Origin: Micromonospora andamanensis
Lineage (GTDB): Bacteria; Actinomycetota; Actinomycetes; Mycobacteriales; Micromonosporaceae
Reading direction: 5' to 3'
Assembly: GCF_016863495.1 (NCBI RefSeq)
Contig: NZ_BOOZ01000007.1
Span: forward strand, 124,001 to 188,000
Length of the DNA: 64,000 nucleotides
Below, piece after piece: positions 7,515 to 15,494 of the stretch. Each line of letters opens with the position of its first letter. Position 1 is the first letter of the stretch. Under the pieces are notes generated by a model, which saw only the letters and a list, made by a program, of their open reading frames with translations, was not told where the DNA came from and searched no databases. Both the position numbers and the translations under genes were made by a program.

Positions 7515-10036
7515 CCGTCCTCGACATTCCCGAGCTGGCCCTGGTGGCACTTGTCGGGATCTCCGGCTCCGGCAAGTCGACATTCGCCGGCCGACACTTC
7601 ACGCCGAGCCAGGTCCTCTCCTCCGACGCCTTCCGGGCGATGGTCGCCGACGACGAGAACGACCAGTCGGCTTCGGCGGAGGCTTTCGACGCGCTGCACT
7701 ACGTGGCGGGCAAGCGGCTGCGCGCTGGCCGGCTCACCGTTGTCGACGCGACGAATCTCCAGCCTCACGCCCGAGCCGCCCTGATCAGGCTCGCCCGCGA
7801 ACACGACGTGCTGCCGGTGGCGATCGTCCTGGACGTGCCCGAGGACCTGGCCTGGGCACGGACCGAGGCCCGGTCCGACCGCACCTTCGGCCGGCAGGTG
7901 CTGGGCCGGATGTCCCGGGACCTGCGGCGTAGCTACGCCCAGCTGGCGCGGGAGGGTTTCCGAAAGGTGCACGTGCTGCGCGGTGTCGACGAGATCGAGG
8001 CCGCCGAGATCCACTACGAACGGCTGTTCAACGACCGGCGCGAGCTGACCGGCCCGTTCGACATCGTCGGTGACGTGCACGGCTGCCGGGCCGAACTTGA
8101 GACGCTGTTGACCCGGCTGGGTTGGCGGTTGCACCACGACGACGCGGGCCGGGCGGTCGACGCGACACATCCGTCGGGGCGTACCGCCGTGTTCGTCGGT
8201 GACCTGGTGGACCGCGGCCCGGACTCCCCCGGGGTGCTCCGCCTGGTGCGGGGCATGGTCACCGCCGGGCACGCGCTCTGCGTGGCCGGCAACCACGAGC
8301 AGAAGCTGCTGCGCAAACTGCGCGGCCGCAACGTCAAGGTGGCCCACGGACTGGCCGAGACGTTGGCGCAGCTGGACGCGGAGCCGACCGAGTTCACCGC
8401 CGAGGTGGCCACCTTCGTCGACGGACTGATCAGCCATTACGTGCTTGACGGCGGCCGGCTGGTGGTGGCGCACGCCGGGTTGAAGGAGGAGTACCAGGGC
8501 CGGGCGTCGGGGCGGGTCCGCGCCTTCGCGTTGTACGGCGAAACCACAGGCGAGACCGACGAGTACGGCCTGCCGGTGCGCTATCCGTGGGCCCGGGAGT
8601 ACCGAGGCTCGGCGATGGTCGTCTACGGCCACACCCCCACGCCGGAGCCGGACTGGGTCAACAACACCATCTGCATCGACACCGGCTGCGTCTTCGGTGG
8701 TCGGCTCACCGCGCTGCGCTACCCGGAGCGGGAACTCGTCTCGGTGCCGGCGGAGCGCGAGTGGTACGCCCCGGTCCGGCCGCTGACCGCCGCGCCGGCC
8801 CGGCCCGACGAGGTGCTGGAGCTGACCGACGTGACGGGCCGGCGGCACGTGGAGCACGCGTACGGTTCGCTGACCGTGCCGGCGGAGAACGCCGCCGCGG
8901 CGTTGGAGGTGATGAGCCGCTTCGCGGTCGACCCGCGCCGGCTGGTGTGGCTGCCGCCGACCATGGCGCCCTGCTCGACGTCAACGTTGGACGGTTACCT
9001 GGAGCATCCGGCGGAGGCATTCGCCGACTACCGGGCGGCCGGCGTGGACCGGGTCGTCTGCGAGGAGAAGCACATGGGCTCGCGGGCCGTGGTGCTTGTC
9101 TGCCGGGAGCCGGACGGTGGCCCGTTCGGGCCCGGCGGCGGGGTGGTGCACACCCGCACCGGCCGCCCGTTCTTCGGCGACCCGCTCGACACCGAGCTGC
9201 TGGCCCGGGTACGCGCGGCGGTGACAGCTGCTGGGCTCTGGGACGAGTTGGCCACCGACTGGCTGCTGCTCGACTGCGAGCTGCTGCCGTGGTCGGCGAA
9301 GGCCGCCGGGCTGATCCGCGAGCAGTACGCCGGGGTCGGTGCGGCCGGCCGGGCCGGCCTGCCGGCGGCCCTGGCGGCGCTTGACTCGGCGATCGGTCGC
9401 GGGCTGGACGTGACCGATCTGCGGGACCGCACCGCTCGCCGTCTTCACGATGTCTCGGCCTACACCGCGGCGTACCGGGCGTACGTGGGACCTACCGACG
9501 GGCTGCGCGGGGTGCGGCTCGCGCCGTTCGCGGTGCTCGCCGGGGCGAAGGCCAGCTACGGGGACCGCGATCACGGCTGGCATCTGGCGTTTGCCGACCG
9601 GCTCTGCGCGGCCGACCCGGAGTTCTTCACGCCCACCCGGCGTCGGGTCGTCGAACTGTCCGACACCGAGTCGGTGCGGGAGGCGACCGACTGGTGGCTG
9701 ACCCTGACCGGGGCCGGCGGTGAGGGCATGGTCGTCAAACCGTACGCGGGCCCGGCCGCCCGTGGTGAGCGTGGCTCGCTGCTCCAGCCGGGGATCAAGT
9801 GCCGGGGCCGGGAGTACCTGCGGATCATCTACGGTCCGGAGTACACCGAGCCGGAGCAGCTCGCTGCGCTGCGACGCCGGTCTCTGGGTCGCAAGCGGGG
9901 CCTGGCGCTGCGCGAACACGCGCTCGGTCTGGCTGCCCTGGACGCCCTGGTCGAGGGTGCCCCGCTCTGGCGTCGCCACGAGTTGGTCTTCGCGATCCTG
10001 GCCTGTGAGTCCGAACCTGTCGACCCGCGTTTGTGA
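7511..10036 (+). CDS. pnkp: polynucleotide kinase-phosphatase-ligase, RNA repair
   Basis: An 841-residue three-domain RNA repair enzyme that heals and seals broken RNA with Hen1. Residues 1-170 are the 5'-OH kinase, with P-loop GISGSGKST (Lys22). Residues ~180-420 are a metallophosphoesterase that removes 2',3'-cyclic phosphate and 3'-phosphate, with DIVGDVHGC (~184), GDLVDRGPD (~230) and GNHEQ (~260). Residues ~490-841 are the ligase adenylyltransferase, with nucleotidyl-lysine motif EEKHMGSRA (Lys520). Length is close to the Clostridium thermocellum enzyme (about 870). ATG overlaps the hen1 stop. All three active sites look intact. Confidence 0.96.
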   Translation: MTVLDIPELALVALVGISGSGKSTFAGRHFTPSQVLSSDAFRAMVADDENDQSASAEAFDALHYVAGKRLRAGRLTVVDATNLQPHARAALIRLAREHDVLPVAIVLDVPEDLAWARTEARSDRTFGRQVLGRMSRDLRRSYAQLAREGFRKVHVLRGVDEIEAAEIHYERLFNDRRELTGPFDIVGDVHGCRAELETLLTRLGWRLHHDDAGRAVDATHPSGRTAVFVGDLVDRGPDSPGVLRLVRGMVTAGHALCVAGNHEQKLLRKLRGRNVKVAHGLAETLAQLDAEPTEFTAEVATFVDGLISHYVLDGGRLVVAHAGLKEEYQGRASGRVRAFALYGETTGETDEYGLPVRYPWAREYRGSAMVVYGHTPTPEPDWVNNTICIDTGCVFGGRLTALRYPERELVSVPAEREWYAPVRPLTAAPARPDEVLELTDVTGRRHVEHAYGSLTVPAENAAAALEVMSRFAVDPRRLVWLPPTMAPCSTSTLDGYLEHPAEAFADYRAAGVDRVVCEEKHMGSRAVVLVCREPDGGPFGPGGGVVHTRTGRPFFGDPLDTELLARVRAAVTAAGLWDELATDWLLLDCELLPWSAKAAGLIREQYAGVGAAGRAGLPAALAALDSAIGRGLDVTDLRDRTARRLHDVSAYTAAYRAYVGPTDGLRGVRLAPFAVLAGAKASYGDRDHGWHLAFADRLCAADPEFFTPTRRRVVELSDTESVREATDWWLTLTGAGGEGMVVKPYAGPAARGERGSLLQPGIKCRGREYLRIIYGPEYTEPEQLAALRRRSLGRKRGLALREHALGLAALDALVEGAPLWRRHELVFAILACESEPVDPRL

Positions 10037-10046
10037 CCTGGCCGGT

Positions 10047-10096
10047 CCGGTGGCGTCCACCCCGGTAGCCTGGGCGGCCGTGGCGGACGCCACCGG
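10047..10096 (+). terminator. possible hairpin terminator after pnkp
   Basis: Perfect 12-bp arms 10047-10058 and 10085-10096 with a 26-nt loop; no U-tract, so the terminator role is tentative. Confidence 0.5.
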
Positions 10097-10132
10097 GGCC
10101 GGAGATCGAGCAATTCACGGAACGGAATCTTC

Positions 10133-11068
10133 ATGGCATTTGGTGAACGGGTAGGCCACGTCCTGCGCGGCGCGGCCATCGGCGTGGCCGAGGCTGTGCC
10201 AGGGGTCAGCGGCGGGACGATCGCGCTGGTGACAGGCGTCTACGAGCGGGTCATCGCGTCCGCCGGGCATCTGGTTAACACGGTGCGGTACACGGCGTCC
10301 GACGTCCCGCGCGGGCGTGGTTGGACGCGGGCGGGGCACCAGCTACGGCAGGTGCACTGGGAGGTGGTGATCCCGCTGCTGATCGGTATGCTGCCCGGCC
10401 TGCTGATCGCGGCGAAGCTGCTCGAACCGCTGCTTGCCGACCATCCGGAGCAGACCAGAGGACTCTTCCTCGGGCTGGTCCTCGCCTCGGTGCTGGTGCC
10501 GATCTCAATGGTCGGCAAGCCCTGGCGGGGGCTGGAGGTGTTCGCTCTGGTGATCGCCGGGGTCGCGGCGTTCGTGCTGACCGGGTTGCCGCAGGCGTCC
10601 CTCGAACCGCATCCGCTGGTCGTACTTGTCGCGGCGGCGGTGGCGGTCTGCGCCCTGGTGCTGCCCGGGATCTCCGGGTCGTTTCTGCTGCTGACCGTCG
10701 GTCTGTACGAGCCGACCATCAGCGCCGTGAACGACCGTGACTTCGGCTACCTGGCGGTCTTCGCCACGGGCATGGTCATCGGCCTGGCGCTCTTCGTCAA
10801 GCTGCTTCAGTGGCTGCTCGAACGGCATCGCCGGATGACCCTGGCGGTGATGGCCGGCGTCATCCTGGGCAGTCTGCGGGCGCTCTGGCCGTGGCAGTCC
10901 GAGGATCGCGCCCTGCACGCACCGGGAGACCACGTCCCGTCCATTGTGGCGCTGTTCCTGGTCGGCGTTGCCGTGGTCACGGCAATGATCATCGCCGAGC
11001 GTCGCCGGCTGCGCCGGGCCGCCCGGGACCTCACCGAGGAGACGTACGAGACGCCGCACGTCCGCTGA
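10133..11068 (+). CDS. DUF368 membrane protein, likely undecaprenyl-phosphate translocase
   Basis: A 311-residue polytopic protein with about eight hydrophobic segments and the DUF368 signatures GVAEAVPGVSGGTIALVTGVYE (N-terminal) and LVLPGISGSFLLLTVGLYE (mid-protein), an internally duplicated PGxSG motif. DUF368 proteins (named PopT in recent work) have been reported to recycle undecaprenyl phosphate across the membrane for peptidoglycan and wall-polymer synthesis; that function is from the literature as I recall it. The C-terminal tail is basic then acidic. Monocistronic, ending at a shared terminator with the convergent ArsR gene. Confidence 0.88.
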   Translation: MAFGERVGHVLRGAAIGVAEAVPGVSGGTIALVTGVYERVIASAGHLVNTVRYTASDVPRGRGWTRAGHQLRQVHWEVVIPLLIGMLPGLLIAAKLLEPLLADHPEQTRGLFLGLVLASVLVPISMVGKPWRGLEVFALVIAGVAAFVLTGLPQASLEPHPLVVLVAAAVAVCALVLPGISGSFLLLTVGLYEPTISAVNDRDFGYLAVFATGMVIGLALFVKLLQWLLERHRRMTLAVMAGVILGSLRALWPWQSEDRALHAPGDHVPSIVALFLVGVAVVTAMIIAERRRLRRAARDLTEETYETPHVR

Positions 11069-11074
11069 CGCCCA

Positions 11075-11114
11075 CCGCTTGGTGGCTGCCCGGGGTTGGG
11101 CGGCCACCAAGCGG
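11075..11114. terminator. bidirectional hairpin terminator
   Basis: Perfect 12-bp arms 11075-11086 and 11103-11114, extended by a T-G wobble and GCCC/GGGC to a 17-pair stem with a GGGGTT loop. It serves the convergent DUF368 and ArsR genes. Confidence 0.85.
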
Positions 11115-11121
11115 TTCCGGT

Positions 11122-11499
11122 TCAGCGAGCCTTTTTGGTGGCCCGCTTACGCGGCGGGGTCAGCAGGTCGGCGATCGTGGCGATCGCGCTCGGGACCAAC
11201 CGGTAGTAGGCCCACACACCGCGCTTCTCCCGCTCCAGCAAGCCGGCCTCGGTGAGGATTCGGAGGTGGTGGCTGACCGTCGGCTGGGAGAGGCCGAGCG
11301 GCGCGGTGAGATCACACACGCACGCTTCGCCCTCGGGGGCCGACTGGATCAGGCTGAGCAGCCGCAGCCGAGCGGGGTCGGCAAGGGCCTTGAGGACCCC
11401 CGCCAGCCGCTCGGCGTCGGCGCGTTCGATCGGCTCGCCGGCAAGCGGCGAGATCTGAGGCATAGTCATTTCGGCCAACGCAGTTCCCACGTATTCCAT
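11122..11499 (-). CDS. ArsR/SmtB-family transcriptional regulator
   Basis: A 125-residue winged-helix regulator. The domain runs from LAGVLKALADPARLRLLSLI through the recognition helix LGLSQPTVSHHLRIL to REKRGVWAYYRL. The EACVCDLTAPL segment before the recognition helix is the classic metal/metalloid-sensing ELCVCDL-type motif; only part of the cysteine set is visible, so the ligand (arsenite, cadmium/lead or other) cannot be set. The start is uncertain: ATG at 11499, GTG at 11490 or ATG at 11469 (MTMPQISPL, which resembles relatives). No metal transporter or arsenic gene is adjacent, so its target is probably elsewhere or itself. Confidence 0.85.
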   Translation of the reverse strand: MEYVGTALAEMTMPQISPLAGEPIERADAERLAGVLKALADPARLRLLSLIQSAPEGEACVCDLTAPLGLSQPTVSHHLRILTEAGLLEREKRGVWAYYRLVPSAIATIADLLTPPRKRATKKAR

Positions 11500-11524
11500 C
11501 CTTCCACCAGCAGCATCGATCCGC

Positions 11525-11538
11525 CTGCATATCAGCAG
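11525..11538. promoter_or_regulatory. possible autoregulatory operator of arsR gene
   Basis: CTGCATATCAGCAG has matching CTGC/GCAG ends and lies just upstream of the ArsR-family gene and downstream of pyrE. ArsR proteins usually bind near their own promoter. Weak symmetry in the centre keeps this tentative. Confidence 0.3.
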
Positions 11539-11556
11539 ATCCGAATCGGCAGACTT

Positions 11557-12087
11557 TTACGCCACAAGGCCGAGGTCAGCCAACGTATAGGCCGCCCGAT
11601 AGGGCAATCCGGCGGCTCGCACCGCGTCGCCGGCACCACGATCAACGATAACCGCCACCCCCACGACCTCGGCCCCGGCCTCGCGAAGCGCTTCGACAGC
11701 GGTCAACACACTTTCCCCGGTGGTGGAGGTGTCCTCCACCGCCAGCACTCGACGACCCGCCACGTCGGGCCCTTCGATCCGACGTTGCAGCCCGTGCGCC
11801 TTGCCCGCCTTGCGGACCACGAACGCGTCCAGGGGACGCCCGCCGGCGTGCAGCATCGCGAAGGCGATCGGGTCGGCCCCCAGGGTCAGGCCACCGACCG
11901 CGTCGTACGACCAGTCGGCGGTCAGCTCCCGCATCACCCGTCCCACCAACGGTGCCGCCCGGTGATGCAGCGTGACGCGACGCAGATCTACATACCAGTC
12001 AGCCTCCCGCCCTGAGGAGAGCACCACCCGGCCATGGACCACAGCCAGGTCGGAGATGAATTTACGCAGGTCGTCGTGGTCCCCCAT
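11557..12087 (-). CDS. pyrE: orotate phosphoribosyltransferase
   Basis: A 176-residue pyrimidine-biosynthesis enzyme that converts orotate and PRPP to orotidine 5'-phosphate. Visible are the orotate/PRPP region SSGREADWYVDLRRVTLH, GGLTLGADPIAFAM, FVVRKAGKAHGLQRRIEG (catalytic Lys region), and the PRPP-binding motif VLAVEDTSTTGESVLTAVEAL. Start chosen as ATG at 12087 (MGDHDDLRKF); a longer reading frame to 12171 has no family-like sequence. It stands alone rather than in a pyr operon and runs in the same direction as the SDR gene upstream, 167 bp away. Confidence 0.93.
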   Translation of the reverse strand: MGDHDDLRKFISDLAVVHGRVVLSSGREADWYVDLRRVTLHHRAAPLVGRVMRELTADWSYDAVGGLTLGADPIAFAMLHAGGRPLDAFVVRKAGKAHGLQRRIEGPDVAGRRVLAVEDTSTTGESVLTAVEALREAGAEVVGVAVIVDRGAGDAVRAAGLPYRAAYTLADLGLVA

Positions 12088-12254
12088 GGCGATAGAGGGT
12101 ACTGCGCAAGTCTGTGTGCCACGTGTGCGGGCCACCCCGGTCAACCCTTCCGAGGGACCGATGAGTGGCAATGTCCGGTTACGCTACGTCGATCATGCTG
12201 ACGGATCGAGTGATGTCACGATCACCGGTGCACGGTGGACCGCCCCGCCGCCGG

Positions 12255-13073
12255 TCAACGACGATCACGGCCGATGCGCCCGCGGGTGTCCCGGGAGACC
12301 ACCTCGAGCAGCCGGCGCGGCGCGTGCCGTAATCCCGCCACAGCCAGCTTGTACTTCCAGGAGGGAACGCTCACCGACCTGCCTTTGTGCAGGTCACGCA
12401 GGGCCTCGTCGACGACATTCGACGCGTCCAGCCACATCCACTCGGGGGTTTTCGACATGTCGATGCCGGCTCGCTTGTGGAATTCGGTGCGGGTGTAACC
12501 GGGGCAGAGCGCCATCACGCGTACACCGAAAGGGCGGGCCGACTGTCCGACGGACTCGCTGAAGTTGGTGACCCACGCCTTGCTCGCCGAGTACGTCGAT
12601 CCCGGCATCACCGCGCCGAAACCCGCTACGGAAGAGACATTAATCACTGCCCCACTGCGCCGCTCGGTCATCGTGGCCAGCGCGGCGAGGGTCAGCCGCA
12701 GCACCGCGTGCACGTTCAGTCGCAGCAGTCGGGTCTCCTCCTGGACCGACGACCGGAGGAACGGCTTGTTCAGGCTGATGCCTGCGTTGTTGACCAGAAG
12801 TTCGACGGGCGGCCCGTCGGCCAGCCGTCGTTCCACAGCGGCACAACCGTCGTCGGTGGACAGATCTGCGGTGATGGTCTCGGTTTCCACACCGTGTCGG
12901 CCGGTCAACTCGGCGGCCTGACCGGCCAGCCGGGTCGCGTCCCGGGCGACAAGCACCAGATGCCATCCGTCGGCGGCAAGCCGGGTCGCGAACGCGGCCC
13001 CGATACCGGCCGTCGCCCCGGTGATCAGTGCCCATCGGTCGCTCGTCGTCCGGTCGGGCGTCACGCGCTTCAT
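12255..13073 (-). CDS. short-chain dehydrogenase/reductase
   Basis: A 272-residue SDR oxidoreductase. It has the cofactor motif TGATAGIGAAFA near residue 17, an Arg in VARDATRL favouring NADP(H), NNAGI near residue 95, catalytic Ser in NVSSVAGFGA and the YSASKAW Tyr-Lys pair around residue 165, then PGYTRTEF. Substrate unknown; the C-terminal tail is basic (RRLLEVVSRDTRGRIGRDRR). Its ATG at 13073 overlaps the stop of the upstream membrane-protein gene (TGATG), so the two are translationally coupled. Confidence 0.9.
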   Translation of the reverse strand: MKRVTPDRTTSDRWALITGATAGIGAAFATRLAADGWHLVLVARDATRLAGQAAELTGRHGVETETITADLSTDDGCAAVERRLADGPPVELLVNNAGISLNKPFLRSSVQEETRLLRLNVHAVLRLTLAALATMTERRSGAVINVSSVAGFGAVMPGSTYSASKAWVTNFSESVGQSARPFGVRVMALCPGYTRTEFHKRAGIDMSKTPEWMWLDASNVVDEALRDLHKGRSVSVPSWKYKLAVAGLRHAPRRLLEVVSRDTRGRIGRDRR

Positions 13074-13762
13074 CACCTCGGCGGGTACGGGGGCGACGTC
13101 GGCGCCCCGGGCGGCGGGTAGGGCTGGTACGGCGGTGTCGCCTGCGGGTTCCCGAACGGTGGGGTGGGTGGCTGGTACGGGGAGGCCTGTGGCCGGGGTG
13201 CCGGCCGACGCCGGAACCAGGCGTTGGCCGCGGGCAGGGCCAGCAGCACGGCTACCACAAGGTAACCGAGCACCTGGGCGATCGAAAGAGCGGCGGTGAG
13301 CGGAATCCACCAGGACGGATGGGCATCCGGGACCAGCGCGAGCAACTCGGCGGTCTCCCGGTCGTCGCCGAATTCCAGGGGCGTCGCCAGCTGCAGGACA
13401 AGGGTGGCGACACCACCACACCCGCAGCACACGCCCAGCCCGGCCACCACCCAGGTCGCCACCCTGGCGAAAGGCTGGCCGGCGGCCAGGCCCAGCGCCA
13501 GGCCGACGAGGAGCAGCCCGGCGACAATGCTCAGCACCGCCGACACCACGACTGAGGCGCGCAGCAGCGCCACCACCGCGTCGACCTGACCGGGGTCGGC
13601 CCCGGCGCCGGCCGCCGTGCGGAACCGGTCCACCGTGCCGCCGACGGACGCGAGGCCGGCCAGCGCGTACGCGAGCGCACCGAGCGCCATCACCGCGAGC
13701 GTCACCACGGCCAGCACGACCACGGCCGGCCGACGAGCCGGTGCCTGTTCGGGGTACGACAC
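13073..13762 (-). CDS. multipass membrane protein with Pro/Tyr-rich tail
   Basis: A 229-residue protein. Four hydrophobic segments are visible: VVVLAVVTLAVMALGALAYAL, VVVSAVLSIVAGLLLVGLAL, VVAGLGVCCGCGGVATLVLQL and LGYLVVAVLLALP. The last ~50 residues are a cytoplasmic tail of PPTPP/YQPYPPPG repeats. GTG start at 13762 with GGAGGG eight bases before it. It is a paralogue by architecture of the genes at 13917 and 15495. Function unknown. It overlaps the downstream SDR gene by one base. Confidence 0.75.
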   Translation of the reverse strand: MSYPEQAPARRPAVVVLAVVTLAVMALGALAYALAGLASVGGTVDRFRTAAGAGADPGQVDAVVALLRASVVVSAVLSIVAGLLLVGLALGLAAGQPFARVATWVVAGLGVCCGCGGVATLVLQLATPLEFGDDRETAELLALVPDAHPSWWIPLTAALSIAQVLGYLVVAVLLALPAANAWFRRRPAPRPQASPYQPPTPPFGNPQATPPYQPYPPPGAPTSPPYPPR

Positions 13763-13832
13763 GACGAGTCCCTCCGGTAGGCGTTCGGAAGCAACCTACT
13801 CGGAGGGACCGTCGCGGTCGTGCCTTACGCGT

Positions 13833-13896
13833 GTGTCGACGTCCTGAGGCGAGCCGAGGCGGAGCTCGGGCGACGGCCGGTCAGGGACATCGACAC
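13833..13896. repeat. 64-bp imperfect inverted-repeat element, short copy
   Basis: Ends GTGTCGACGTCC and GGACATCGACAC pair with one mismatch. The interior shares GAGCCGAGGCGGAG and the terminal TCGA/AGGGAC blocks with the larger element at 48831-48996. It lies between two membrane-protein genes. Confidence 0.7.
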
Positions 13897-13916
13897 CCGG
13901 ACCACCTGACCGAAGG

Positions 13917-14687
13917 TCAGCCGGGGCGGTCCGTCGGCGGCTGCGTACCGGGCTGGTCCGGGCCGTCGGCGGGCTGGCCGCCCTGGTCGCCGGCCGGAGG
14001 CTGGCTGCCGGTGGCCGGGTAGCCGGGCTCGGCCGGTGAGGTGCCCGGGTAGCCCGGGGCCGGCGGGTAGCCGGGCTGGCTCGGGTAGGCACCGCCGGGC
14101 GTCGGCGGCTCCCACTGCTGCGTCGGCTTGCGGAAGAACTCGTTGGCCTTCGGTAGGGCCAGCAGGATCAGGGCCGCCAGCAGCGAGATGAGGCTGATCA
14201 CCCCGAGCAGGATGCTGACCGGCGTGGTCCAGCTCGGCAGCGCCTCCTCCAGCCGACGCTGGATCTCCTCGCCACTGGGCATGTCACCGCTGCTGTCGCC
14301 GGGCGCGCTGAAGTTGCCGGCGAACCCGCTGAGCAGACTGAAACCGGTGCAGCAGAAGAGGATGCCACCGACGATCCAGGTGGCGATCCGGGAGCCGTTC
14401 TTGCCGCGCAGGTTCATCAGCCCGAGGCCGAACAGCGCGAACGCCACCACCAGCAGGAAGATGGCCGTACCGACGCCGATCACGACAGTGATGTCGGCGA
14501 CGTTCTGCGCCCCCTCGACTGTGGAATCCCGGTAGGCCTCCTCCATCACCTCGCGGACGGTGCCGATGGTGGCCAACGAGATGATCACGCTGATCAGCTG
14601 ACAGATCGCGAACAGCAACAGCAGGTAGGTGGATATCGTCACCACGCCCGGTCGCGACCGGGTCGAGGTGTTCTGAGGATCGGCCAT
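13917..14687 (-). CDS. multipass membrane protein with PGYP-repeat tail
   Basis: A 256-residue protein with four hydrophobic segments (ISTYLLLLFAICQLISVII, TVVIGVGTAIFLLVVAFALFGL, ATWIVGGILFCCTGFSLLSG, VSILLGVISLISLLAALILLAL) and a C-terminal ~70-residue tail of PGYP/PPAPGYPG repeats rich in Pro, Gly and Gln. Same layout, including a Cys-Cys pair in the third segment and a LALPKANEFFRK exit motif, as the neighbours at 13073 and 15495. Function unknown; the tail may be a protein-protein interaction or phase-separating region. Confidence 0.75.
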   Translation of the reverse strand: MADPQNTSTRSRPGVVTISTYLLLLFAICQLISVIISLATIGTVREVMEEAYRDSTVEGAQNVADITVVIGVGTAIFLLVVAFALFGLGLMNLRGKNGSRIATWIVGGILFCCTGFSLLSGFAGNFSAPGDSSGDMPSGEEIQRRLEEALPSWTTPVSILLGVISLISLLAALILLALPKANEFFRKPTQQWEPPTPGGAYPSQPGYPPAPGYPGTSPAEPGYPATGSQPPAGDQGGQPADGPDQPGTQPPTDRPG

Positions 14688-14818
14688 TTCTCTCCCTTCC
14701 TGGAACGCGCTTCACCGTATCGGCAACGGGCCATTCCGGCACGACGCGACGCCGAGCGGTGGGCACGTCACCGGCCGCCCAGCCGGCCGGCATCGATCGG
14801 ACGGGCCGGTGTCCCCGC

Positions 14819-15421
14819 TCAGGACCCGCTCTGCGGGTGGACTGTCACCTCGTCACTGTCCAGCCGCTCGCCACGGGCCATCTCCCAGCCCGCCTCGCCG
14901 TACGCCTCGAAGGTGAGCCGCGCGCCGCCCGGGGCGCGGTAGTCGTGGTAGCGCATGGTGCCGCTCGGTGTCAGCTCGGTGGCTCCGGACGCGGTGTACC
15001 GGGCCTGACCGGATTCGTGCCAGCTGTAGCGTCGGCCGCCGGACTCCACCACCGGCGCGCCCGGCGTGACCGAGGCGTCGCGTGGTGCCGACTCCCACAT
15101 CACCAGCTCGAATGCGGGACTCTCCGCCACCGAGAGTCGGCGTCGACCGCCGTGCTCGTCGAGGTCGTCGAGGAGGTGCTCGGCCCACCGCCACTCGCCT
15201 TCGACCAGCCGGATGGAGCCCCGGACGGAGTACGTGTCGTCCCCGATCTCGACGAGGTCGCCGACCTCGATGCGGCGCGGGTCGCGGCGCTGCTCACCGC
15301 CGTACCGCTGCTGCCGACCTGTCGGCGCTCCTGGCCGGTTGCGCCACCGGCGCAGCGCGTACCCGGCGACGACCACCCCGACCAGGCAGCCGACCGCCAG
15401 GTACGCCGATGTCCCGTCCAC
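14819..15421 (-). CDS. DUF4178 domain protein, membrane-anchored
   Basis: A 200-residue protein with one N-terminal membrane segment (YLAVGCLVGVVVAGYALRRW) followed by a soluble DUF4178 domain: VGDLVEIGDDTYSVRGSIRL, WRWAEHLLDD, SPAFELVMWES, RYTASGATELTPSGTMRYHDY. DUF4178 proteins often neighbour PspA-type or stress envelope genes; no such gene is seen here. The start is GTG at 15421, supported by GGGAGGTGA eight bases upstream. Function unknown. Confidence 0.8.
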   Translation of the reverse strand: MDGTSAYLAVGCLVGVVVAGYALRRWRNRPGAPTGRQQRYGGEQRRDPRRIEVGDLVEIGDDTYSVRGSIRLVEGEWRWAEHLLDDLDEHGGRRRLSVAESPAFELVMWESAPRDASVTPGAPVVESGGRRYSWHESGQARYTASGATELTPSGTMRYHDYRAPGGARLTFEAYGEAGWEMARGERLDSDEVTVHPQSGS

Positions 15422-15494
15422 CCGGTCACCTCCCGAGACAGTTAAGCGGGGACGCCGACCATGATCCGGGCATGTGGTGCCTCCCGCCAACCGG

